A program made the position numbers and the translations under genes. Source: an uncultured Fluviicola sp. (GTDB lineage: Bacteria; Bacteroidota; Bacteroidia; Flavobacteriales; Crocinitomicaceae). From it: a stretch of DNA of 64,000 nt. Below the pieces are notes generated by a model, which was not told the origin of the DNA, did not search any database, and saw only the letters and a program-made list of their open reading frames with translations. Numbering within the stretch: the first letter of the stretch is position 1; each line of letters begins with the position of its first letter. The stretch covers positions 210,463 through 274,462 of the forward strand of contig NZ_CAMLDC010000004.1 of the NCBI RefSeq assembly GCF_946478805.1, given 5' to 3'. Below, one piece after another: positions 1-7,285 of this stretch.

Positions 1-1383
1 ACGGATCAGTTTGGTTGTGTTTCAGCGCCTGCTTCCACCACCATTTCGATTACAAAACCAACGGCCGTATTTACCATTGACCCCATTGTTTGCAACCTGG
101 AGAATGTAAGCACTGTAAACACTTCCACAGGACTTGCTCCATTGGCTTATCAATGGATTGTTGACGGTTCACAAGTAAGCACAGCAACAGACTATGCCCA
201 TGCCTATAGCGAAAGCTTGAACAATACCACTTCGAGTTTCACGCACGGTTATGTCTTGATTGTCACAGATGCGAATGGATGCAAAGACACCTTATCCAAC
301 CCATTGACAGTTTCCACGCCGGTAGCAATTCCACAGTACTCGTTCAGTGGCGCAGCAACAAATGCAAACGGCGATTACTTATGTCCACCGGTTTTTGCAA
401 CCCTGACTGATGCATCGCTTTCTTACGGGAATATTTCAAGCTATAGCTGGATCTTTGGAGACGGGAAAACCTCGGTTCTTGAAAATCCGAATAATACGTA
501 TGTATTCCCGGGAACTTACAGCTTGACTTTATCAATTACAGATGAATTCGGTTGCACTTCCGATACGACATACATTGACTATCTAACCATTTTCGGACCG
601 GTTGCACATCCATCATGGATCCAAAACTCAGGTGGATGCGGCCAGGATGTTCAATTTAATATCGGCGCAACAAGTTTCCTGGAAACCATTGTATGGAACA
701 CAGGAGACGGAACTGTTGTAAACGATTCAACAAGCTTCTCTCATACTTATCACGATGTTACAACATACAATCCGACTTTGACGGTAACTGACAGCAATAA
801 TTGCGAGGTGGTCTATCCGATGAATCCCATTACGATTCCGGATATCGGGTTGAATGCTTTTTTTGTAGTGAATCCGACAGCAATCGATTTGGGTACAACT
901 GTTGAATTTGACGATCAATCAAGCAGCGTCAACGGGATTTTAACATGGACTTGGGATATGGCTCCGAACCCACAGACAATCAATAATTCAGACGCATCTG
1001 TTTACACCAATTACTATACTCCGGGATCTTACACTATTACGCTTACTGTTGAAGATCCAAACGGATGTTTCGATACGTACACAAAAGTGATTAATGTTGT
1101 CGGAGATTTCGAAATGCCGAATATCATCACCCCGAATGGAGATGGTACAAATGAATACTTCTCTTTCAAATATGACATTTTTAAGTCGTTTGACATCGTT
1201 ATTTTGAACAGATGGGGAAATGTAGTTCACGAAGGGAAAAATGTCACTGGGTCCGTTTTCTGGGACGGAAAAACGCAAGGTGGCGATCCTTGCAGTGAAG
1301 GTGTCTATTTCTACAAGCTGAATGGTATCTTAAAAGACAACAATCCCATCCAAAAAGCCGGGTTTGTGGAGTTGGTTCGATAA
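1..1383 (+). CDS. PKD-repeat protein with T9SS type B (gliding-motility-associated) C-terminal domain, 5' truncated
   Basis: The reading frame is open from base 1, so only the last 460 codons are present. It carries at least two PKD-like beta-sandwich repeats, each with a W-x-F/M-G-D-G or similar core followed by a P-G-x-Y-x-x-T-L strand (for example around bases 440-560 and 940-1060). The last 90 residues start with ITPNGDGTNEYF and continue with a NRWGNVV and a WDGK motif, the signature of the gliding-motility-associated C-terminal sorting domain. Family knowledge says such proteins are exported by Sec, moved across the outer membrane by the type IX system and attached to or shed from the cell surface. 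It is probably a large adhesin; its ligand cannot be told from this fragment. Confidence 0.93.
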   Translation, partial: TDQFGCVSAPASTTISITKPTAVFTIDPIVCNLENVSTVNTSTGLAPLAYQWIVDGSQVSTATDYAHAYSESLNNTTSSFTHGYVLIVTDANGCKDTLSNPLTVSTPVAIPQYSFSGAATNANGDYLCPPVFATLTDASLSYGNISSYSWIFGDGKTSVLENPNNTYVFPGTYSLTLSITDEFGCTSDTTYIDYLTIFGPVAHPSWIQNSGGCGQDVQFNIGATSFLETIVWNTGDGTVVNDSTSFSHTYHDVTTYNPTLTVTDSNNCEVVYPMNPITIPDIGLNAFFVVNPTAIDLGTTVEFDDQSSSVNGILTWTWDMAPNPQTINNSDASVYTNYYTPGSYTITLTVEDPNGCFDTYTKVINVVGDFEMPNIITPNGDGTNEYFSFKYDIFKSFDIVILNRWGNVVHEGKNVTGSVFWDGKTQGGDPCSEGVYFYKLNGILKDNNPIQKAGFVELVR

Positions 1384-1413
1384 GCCGATTTGAATAGTAT
1401 CGGGTTAAAAACA

Positions 1414-1444
1414 AAAAGCAGTCATTGCTGACTGCTTTTCGTTA
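1414..1444 (+). terminator. Rho-independent terminator after the T9SS adhesin
   Basis: A perfect 11-bp stem (1414-1424 with 1429-1439, arm AAAAGCAGTCA) closes a TTGC loop and ends in a short T-rich tract, 30 nt after the stop codon. The rest of the 1384-1776 gap is AT-rich; I see no gene in it. Confidence 0.85.
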
Positions 1445-1764
1445 ACCTAACCTAACCACTATTCACTGAATCAGAAACTGAAGATATCAGCTCCTTTTCG
1501 ATTACAAAAGTGCGTATTTATTTATCTAATTCAAAATCCAATTTTGTACATTTAAAAGATTTCTTGAAAGTTAATGACTTGTTACTAAATTAAAAACCAT
1601 TGATTTATCGTCGAAAACAGAGCATTCAGAAGAAGTTTGTCTCCATTCATCATTTCAGACTATTGGAATCCTAAAAAATCCACCAGGGTGAATTTTTAAC
1701 AACTATTTACGTAAATCGATTTTTTTCATGTTTTGAGCAAAAATTTTAAACTGACGGATTTTTA

Positions 1765-1772
1765 TACCTTTG
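1765..1772 (+). promoter_or_regulatory. -7 promoter element of rnhA (TACCTTTG)
   Basis: TACCTTTG matches the Bacteroidota -7 consensus TAnnTTTG exactly and lies 4 nt before the GTG start of rnhA, so the transcript would begin at or next to the start codon. No convincing -33 TTTG is visible at the usual distance. Confidence 0.6.
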
Positions 1773-1776
1773 TGTT

Positions 1777-2250
1777 GTGTCAGAATATATTCAAATATAC
1801 ACGGATGGCTCTGCCAGAGGGAATCCCGGACCTGGTGGCTATGGTATCATCTTGAAATACAAACAATCCGTAAAGGAACTTTCCCAGGGATATCGGCTTA
1901 CAACAAATAACCGGATGGAATTACTTGCAGTGGTTTGTGCCCTGGAAAACCTAAAAACCACTACTATTCCTATCCGGATTTACTCCGATTCCAAATATGT
2001 CATTGATGCAATTGAAAAGAGATGGGTTTATGGTTGGCATTCGAAAGGATTCGTCAAGAAAAAAAACAAAGATCTTTGGCTCCGGTACCTTGCTTTGGCA
2101 AAATCTTTCCAAATAGAGTTTATCTGGGTAAAAGGACATAATGGTCACCCGGAGAATGAACGATGTGATGTATTGGCTGTTGAGGCGGCTTTGGGAGGAA
2201 ATCTACTGATCGATCACTACTTCGAAGAAGTTCAACAGCATGAAAATTAA
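1777..2250 (+). CDS. rnhA: Ribonuclease HI
   Basis: A 157-aa RNase H1, the usual family length, which cleaves the RNA strand of RNA-DNA hybrids in the cytoplasm. The metal-binding carboxylates are all visible: D10 in IYTDGSARGNPGPGGYG, E48 in NNRMELL, D71 in YSDSKYV and D131 in ENERCD, with the catalytic His at H121 in VKGH. The GTG start is chosen because the conserved first strand begins five residues later and no upstream codon is available. A perfect TAnnTTTG box sits 4 nt upstream, which implies a leaderless mRNA. The stop codon overlaps the stop of the convergent next gene. Confidence 0.96.
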   Translation: MSEYIQIYTDGSARGNPGPGGYGIILKYKQSVKELSQGYRLTTNNRMELLAVVCALENLKTTTIPIRIYSDSKYVIDAIEKRWVYGWHSKGFVKKKNKDLWLRYLALAKSFQIEFIWVKGHNGHPENERCDVLAVEAALGGNLLIDHYFEEVQQHEN

Positions 2251-2918
2251 TTGCTGATGAAACAGGATTTAACAAATGTGTAAACCAGAGGATGCGGGAG
2301 TTCCCTTGTGGAACTGATCTGTGGGCAGAAGCCACAAGCCAGGAAAAATTTACGGTTCTTCAAACTGATAATTTCGGGTTCTTCGAATTGGTTGTAGGCC
2401 TCAATATCCAAATCGGTCTCCGTGAGGCTTCCTATCAGTTGCGGGTACAAACTATAGCGTGTTGCTGTGAGTTCTTCGGGATTACGGGTTTCGTATAAGT
2501 GAATCAGTGCAGAAGAATGAGGAACAACGTATACTCTTTCGAAATGGTTCCCATCCACCAGATTATCTGAAATCAGTTTTTCCCCATTTGCACTCAAATT
2601 ATTACGGTGAATCAATACATCGATCAACGCCTTGTATCCTTCTCCGGTAATAAAAACGGGGATATCCTGTTGCAATAACAAATCGATCACCCCATTGAGG
2701 TAGAATAAATTGAGGTATGGACCCGGGGCAAACCAAAAACCGTCATAATTTGACAGTTGCTGGGGCTTCATACTGATCAACTCGTTGATCTTAATCCAAT
2801 AATAGGACAATTCCACTTCTAAAAAACGACCGGCATGATCCAAAGCCATGTTGGTTGCATGATGCGTATTGAAGGTAAAATTAAAATCCCCAATAATTCC
2901 AATCTTCAGTTGTTGCAT
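2247..2918 (-). CDS. CTP-synthase C-terminal-like class I glutamine amidotransferase homologue lacking the catalytic Cys
   Basis: A 223-aa stand-alone protein resembling the CTP synthase C-terminal region-related family. Visible family motifs are KIGIIGDF near the N-terminus, H-x-A-T-N at 20-23, YYWI at 39-42, YDGFWFAPGPY at 58-68 and PHPLV near the C-terminus. In working class I amidotransferases, and in this family's Cys or selenocysteine forms, a nucleophile lies in a T-C/U-G-G-F-Q elbow. Here that stretch reads T91-G92-E93-G94-Y95-K96, so neither Cys nor Sec (in-frame TGA) is present. It is probably not a glutaminase and may bind a ligand instead; its role is unknown. It converges on rnhA with overlapping stop codons. 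Confidence 0.75.
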   Translation of the reverse strand: MQQLKIGIIGDFNFTFNTHHATNMALDHAGRFLEVELSYYWIKINELISMKPQQLSNYDGFWFAPGPYLNLFYLNGVIDLLLQQDIPVFITGEGYKALIDVLIHRNNLSANGEKLISDNLVDGNHFERVYVVPHSSALIHLYETRNPEELTATRYSLYPQLIGSLTETDLDIEAYNQFEEPEIISLKNRKFFLACGFCPQISSTRELPHPLVYTFVKSCFISN

Positions 2919-2930
2919 AAGGTATCAAAT

Positions 2931-2962
2931 AAAAAGCCATCTATCAAGTGACAAATGGCTTT
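2931..2962 (-). terminator. Terminator of the lipoprotein gene
   Basis: On the minus strand an 8-bp stem (AAAGCCAT with ATGGCTTT, 2955-2962 and 2933-2940) with a 14-nt loop runs into a U tract, directly after the stop codon at 2970. Confidence 0.7.
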
Positions 2963-2969
2963 CCTAAAT

Positions 2970-3611
2970 TTATCTTTTGAACCACCCCTTTAGAACCGCA
3001 TTTTGAATCGGTAATGAAAGGGTTATCGAATCATTCGGAGCTGGAGTAGTCAAATCGGGTACATCCCGGTATACATTACAATTAAATGTACATGTAAATT
3101 TGGAGTAATCTCCCGAACCATCAGATTCCTGAACAATTCCTGTGAAGACAACATCCTGAACAGGTTGTGTATCATCAGAAGTCCAGACATTCCCTGAACC
3201 ATCACGGTAAACTACTTCAAAACCGTTAGCGGCAGAAGCAGAATAAACAGGTGCTGTCGTAGATGAGAAGAAACTATTAAAAACAGATAAACTCGGATCG
3301 CTGTCAGCGCTTCCATCAAAACTGATTGAACCCAAACCGACACGGATAGAAACCAATCCATTGGAAGATTTCATGTTTGCGTAGTAAGCAGCTTTTGAAG
3401 GAGTCGGTGAAGGAAGAATATATTTAGTTTTTGTCGCGTCTAAATAATAACCGTCAACATTTTGAGTCAACTCCAGCTGACTTCCATTGACAATACCGAT
3501 AAAACTCGATTCCAGTTCAACCTTTGGTGTCGGTGCCGGGATAATTTCATGCTTTGGACAACCGGCTAAAAATAGCGAGCCAAACGCAAAAAGTGCAATA
3601 ACTTTTTTCAT
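2970..3611 (-). CDS. Putative lipoprotein of unknown function
   Basis: 213 aa. The N-terminus is a lipoprotein signal peptide, basic MKK, a hydrophobic core and the lipobox LAGC with C18 as the lipidation site, so the mature protein should be membrane-anchored in the envelope. A proline-rich linker (PAPTPKVE) follows, then about 180 residues rich in Ser, Thr, Asp and aromatic residues that look like beta-strands. It ends with two strands around SITLSLPIQ. I do not recognise a family. It has its own terminator and no operon partner, and looks like a single-gene transcript. Confidence 0.8.
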   Translation of the reverse strand: MKKVIALFAFGSLFLAGCPKHEIIPAPTPKVELESSFIGIVNGSQLELTQNVDGYYLDATKTKYILPSPTPSKAAYYANMKSSNGLVSIRVGLGSISFDGSADSDPSLSVFNSFFSSTTAPVYSASAANGFEVVYRDGSGNVWTSDDTQPVQDVVFTGIVQESDGSGDYSKFTCTFNCNVYRDVPDLTTPAPNDSITLSLPIQNAVLKGWFKR

Positions 3612-3706
3612 AGATAATGTTTTTCAAACCAATATGTTCTGAGAACACAATTCGAAAATACAACTTTTTTTTATATGCCGAAGATATTTCTAAAAATCTC
3701 ACGGAT

Positions 3707-4027
3707 CTACGCTCTCAACAACTTATTCTGTTCAGGGAAACAATAGTAAGGTAAGAAAATAGGTTTTTCAACTTCATTGGTCAGATCCATGGAGTAAATC
3801 ACCTCCGTTTCCGAGATTACGATCGTGTCCAGATTTTCATCCATGTTCAAGTCAATTCCCCTCACACTCAACTCGCACATTAACTGATTAAATGCACTCA
3901 TGCTTACAAAGATCTGACTCTCATAAGAAATTCCGTTTTCATAAACACAACAATCCAGTTGAACTTCCGTTGATGAACTTTCGAATTGGATACGATTTAA
4001 TAAGATGCTGTCGAATATTGTTTTCAT
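3707..4027 (-). CDS. Small hypothetical protein, 106 aa
   Basis: No signal peptide, membrane segment or recognised domain. The sequence is acidic in the middle (N-M-D-E-N-L-D) and has four cysteines (CC at 26-27, C51 and one near residue 97) without a metal-ribbon spacing. It is probably cytosolic. It lies alone between a lipoprotein gene on the same strand and the divergent aminopeptidase P gene. The coding frame looks normal, but function cannot be assigned. Confidence 0.6.
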   Translation of the reverse strand: MKTIFDSILLNRIQFESSSTEVQLDCCVYENGISYESQIFVSMSAFNQLMCELSVRGIDLNMDENLDTIVISETEVIYSMDLTNEVEKPIFLPYYCFPEQNKLLRA

Positions 4028-4200
4028 ACTGTTTGACTTTGATGATACAAATTTGCACCCAGTAGTTCGTAAAGTACTTACGATCTACTCCAAAATCTAA
4101 AAAAGTTCAAAAAAGTGCCGATCCTCGGGATTCCGGGTTTGAATTTTGAATTTTTCATTTTGAATTTTTCGTAATTTCACAATCTCACATATCGAAGAAC

Positions 4201-5496
4201 ATGAAGTATTTCCAAATAGACAAAAATCTTTTTATTGAAAACCGTAAGAAATTTACGGCAAAAATGGCAAAAAACACATTAGCTGTTTTCAATTCAAACG
4301 ATATTTACCCTGTAAGTGCGGATGGAACTTTACCTTTCGCCCAACACCGCGACATTTTTTACCTATCCGGAGTGGACCAGGAAGAAAGTATCCTGGTTTT
4401 GTTTCCAAATGCAAGCAATGAGGCACATCGTGCAATTCTTTTCCTGAAAGAAACAAATGATCACATTGCTGTTTGGGAAGGTGCCAAACTGAACAAGGAA
4501 CAGGCTTTTGAAACAGCAGGCATTAAAACGGTATATTGGTTGCAACAATTCCCAACGATCTTCAAACAATTGATGGCCGAAGCGGAAGGAATTTACCTGA
4601 ACACGAATGAGCACTTGCGTGCGGATACGACTGTCCAAACACGTGAGGATCGATTTATCATTCAGGTTAAACAAGATTATCCCGCACACCAGGTTCATAA
4701 AAGTGCACCAATCATGCACCAAATACGTTCCGTGAAAGAGAAAATCGAATTGGACCTGATGCAGACTGCTTGTGACATCACTGAAAAAGGATTCCGCCGC
4801 ATTCTCGGCTTTGTAAAACCCGGTGTTTGGGAATACGAGATCGAAGCCGAATTTTCGCACGAATTCTTAAGGAACCGATCAAAAGGATGGGCATATACCC
4901 CGATTGTTGCATCGGGAGCCAATGCGTGTGTACTTCATTACATTGAAAATAACATGCAATGCCAGGATGGCGATGTAATCCTATTGGATGTTGGTGCGGA
5001 ATATGCCAATTATTCTTCAGACATGTCGAGAAGTATTCCGGTAAACGGTCGTTTCACTCCAAGACAAAAAGAAGTTTACAATGCTGTTCTTAAAGTGAAA
5101 ACACAGGCGGAAAAAATGCTTGTTCCGGGAACCATGTTGGCCGAATATCAAAAAGAAGTGGGCAGATTAATGGAATCCGAGCTGCTTGGCTTGAAATTAT
5201 TGGATCAAACCGACATCAAGAATCAGGATCCGAATTGGCCTGCTTACAAAAAATACTTCATGCATGGAACTTCCCACTACTTAGGACTTGACACACATGA
5301 TGTGGGCTTATGGAATGTCCCTATAGAAGCAAACATGGTATTCACCTGTGAACCCGGAATCTATATCCCCGAAGAAGGATTAGGAATCCGCATCGAAGAT
5401 AATTTAGTCGTTCAGGCTTCCGGTCAACCATTCAATCTGATGAGAAACATCCCGATTGAAGCAGATGAAATAGAAACATTGATGAATCAAAAATAA
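4201..5496 (+). CDS. pepP: Aminopeptidase P family protein (Xaa-Pro aminopeptidase)
   Basis: 431 aa, the usual length, with an N-terminal creatinase-like domain (about 1-170) and a C-terminal pita-bread metallopeptidase domain. The dinuclear metal ligands line up: D263 in LLDVGAEY, D274 in YSSDMSRS, H359 in HGTSHYLG, E384 in CEPGIYI and E399 in GIRIEDN, with H366 (LDTHD) as the usual accessory His. It should release N-terminal residues preceding proline from peptides, probably in the cytoplasm since no signal peptide is present. The stop codon shares its last base with the ATG of the following hydrolase gene, so the two are translationally coupled. Confidence 0.95.
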   Translation: MKYFQIDKNLFIENRKKFTAKMAKNTLAVFNSNDIYPVSADGTLPFAQHRDIFYLSGVDQEESILVLFPNASNEAHRAILFLKETNDHIAVWEGAKLNKEQAFETAGIKTVYWLQQFPTIFKQLMAEAEGIYLNTNEHLRADTTVQTREDRFIIQVKQDYPAHQVHKSAPIMHQIRSVKEKIELDLMQTACDITEKGFRRILGFVKPGVWEYEIEAEFSHEFLRNRSKGWAYTPIVASGANACVLHYIENNMQCQDGDVILLDVGAEYANYSSDMSRSIPVNGRFTPRQKEVYNAVLKVKTQAEKMLVPGTMLAEYQKEVGRLMESELLGLKLLDQTDIKNQDPNWPAYKKYFMHGTSHYLGLDTHDVGLWNVPIEANMVFTCEPGIYIPEEGLGIRIEDNLVVQASGQPFNLMRNIPIEADEIETLMNQK

Positions 5497-6248
5497 TGAA
5501 TGAACAATTGTTGAATTACAGGATTTCCGGAAATGGGAGTCCTGTTGTTTTTTTGCATGGTTTCATGGAAGATATCAGTATGTGGGACGAATTGCTTCCT
5601 CATCTTCCTATTAAAGCAATTTGTATTGATTTACCTGGTCATGGCTTAAGCTCCGTAGATCTCAATTCAACACCGTCTATCCTTTCGATGGCAAGGGAAG
5701 TGGAAAAAATAATTGTTCATGAAAAACTGAAACATGCCTTGGTCATCGGGCACTCAATGGGCGGTTATGTCGGTTTGGAATTGATGAAACTTGTTCCGGG
5801 CCTGGAACACCTGGTTCTTTTTCATTCACATCCCTGGAGTGATTCGGAAGATAAGAAAAGAGACCGTGAACGTGTCGCAAACCTGGTTCTTACCAAAGCT
5901 TCCGCTTTTATACGGGAAGCAATTCCGAATTTGTTTTACGATCCTTCCAAAGCAGAAGCCGCAATCGAACAGTATATTCGACTTGCGGACCGCATGGATC
6001 CGAAAGCGATCGGTTGGGCATCCTTAGCTATGAAAAACCGGTTCGATCTGGCTTACCTGATGGAGAGGAATCCTGAAAAATTCACAGTGATCAACGGTGA
6101 AAAAGACAAACTCATTCAAGTTGCCTTACTGGACGTCTTTTGCAAACAAAACAATATCTCATCCATTGTTCTTCCAAACGTGGGACATATGGCACACGAG
6201 GAAAATCGGGAGGAGGTAATTCAACTAATGAAGACTATTATCAGCTGA
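5496..6248 (+). CDS. Alpha/beta hydrolase
   Basis: 250 aa with a classic alpha/beta-hydrolase layout: oxyanion motif FLHGFMED near residue 19, nucleophile elbow GHSMGGY with Ser87, an acid in the NGEKDKL stretch and the catalytic His in NVGHMAHEE close to the C-terminus. No signal peptide, so cytosolic. The fold covers esterases, lactonases and MenH-like enzymes; the substrate cannot be inferred. It overlaps the aminopeptidase P stop by one base, pointing to one operon. The 251-nt gap to the next gene holds no further gene that I can support. Confidence 0.88.
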   Translation: MNEQLLNYRISGNGSPVVFLHGFMEDISMWDELLPHLPIKAICIDLPGHGLSSVDLNSTPSILSMAREVEKIIVHEKLKHALVIGHSMGGYVGLELMKLVPGLEHLVLFHSHPWSDSEDKKRDRERVANLVLTKASAFIREAIPNLFYDPSKAEAAIEQYIRLADRMDPKAIGWASLAMKNRFDLAYLMERNPEKFTVINGEKDKLIQVALLDVFCKQNNISSIVLPNVGHMAHEENREEVIQLMKTIIS

Positions 6249-6499
6249 GGAGAGACGGAGAAACAGATTCTGTCACAAAAAGACAAAGAGCGCAAAGAAA
6301 AATCTATTATCTCCCATTTCTTCAAGATCTAAAAGATGTATTACGCAAAAAATAAATAATTTTAACGGTATTAACTTTTGATTATACTACCGGCTGGTTT
6401 ATTTTAACAGTTAAAATCTGAGTGTGTCCGGTTTCAAAACGATAACTCAGTTTATTAGAACTCGTAAATTGTCGATAAGAACAAGTAACAAACTACATT

Positions 6500-7285
6500 A
6501 TGGAACCGAAAAGACTTCGCGCTTTAGTCATTGATGATGAAGAATACGCACGCAAAAATTTAATAATGATGCTGGACGATTTTTGTCCGGAGATTGAGGT
6601 AATCGGTGAAGCTTCCGGAAAAGAACAAGCCAAGGCGTTGATCACAGCCAGCAAACCGGACGTGGTGTTTTTGGATATCCGGATGCCAAGCGGTGCGGAA
6701 GGATTCGAACTGTTAGAGGAAGTGGAAGAGAAAAATTTCCTGGTTGTCTTTGTTACTGCATTTAAGGATTATGCGATCCGTGCATTCAATGCCAGCGCTG
6801 TTTACTACTTGTTGAAACCTATCGATATCGACGATCTGCGTGTCGCAGTGGAAAAATTGGTCGAGGCCAACAACGTTTTCGGACAGGATCCTGAAAACTA
6901 TGTAACTTACTTTAGAAGTTTACGCAATCTATCAGACCAACTGCTTCGAAATAAGCCGAATAACCGCATTGCAATCAGCCATACAAAAGGATTGAAGATA
7001 GTTGAAGACAATACCATTTCGCACCTGGAGGCAAGTGGAAACTGTACGACTATCTACTTCAACGACGGCACACGTTACCTGGATACCCGGACATTGAAGA
7101 TTTATGAAAACATCCTGAATCCGGCTAAATTTTTCAGAATCCATAAATCACATATTATTAACCTCAACAATCTTGCAGAATACATTAATGAAGACGGTCA
7201 TTTTGCCGTATTGAAAAATGGATTGCGTATTCCTGTTGCCCGGAATCGTGTAACTGATTTTGTCAAAATGTTGAAAGAAGGATGA
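6500..7285 (+). CDS. LytTR-family response regulator
   Basis: 261 aa. Receiver domain at 1-125: acidic pocket D12-D13, phospho-acceptor D59 in VVFLDIRMP, switch T86 and K106 in LLKPID. The LytTR DNA-binding domain follows from about 150, with ISHTKGLKIVE, the HLEASGNCTTIYF segment, RIHKSHIIN and the closing PVARNR motif. It should bind direct-repeat promoter sites when phosphorylated. The last four bases (ATGA) overlap the start of the histidine kinase gene, so regulator and sensor form a translationally coupled pair with the regulator first. Confidence 0.95.
   Translation: MEPKRLRALVIDDEEYARKNLIMMLDDFCPEIEVIGEASGKEQAKALITASKPDVVFLDIRMPSGAEGFELLEEVEEKNFLVVFVTAFKDYAIRAFNASAVYYLLKPIDIDDLRVAVEKLVEANNVFGQDPENYVTYFRSLRNLSDQLLRNKPNNRIAISHTKGLKIVEDNTISHLEASGNCTTIYFNDGTRYLDTRTLKIYENILNPAKFFRIHKSHIINLNNLAEYINEDGHFAVLKNGLRIPVARNRVTDFVKMLKEG

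Noticed and set aside
1441..1460. CCTAA-type tandem words after the first terminator
   Set aside because: Only two or three units are present; too few for a meaningful repeat array.
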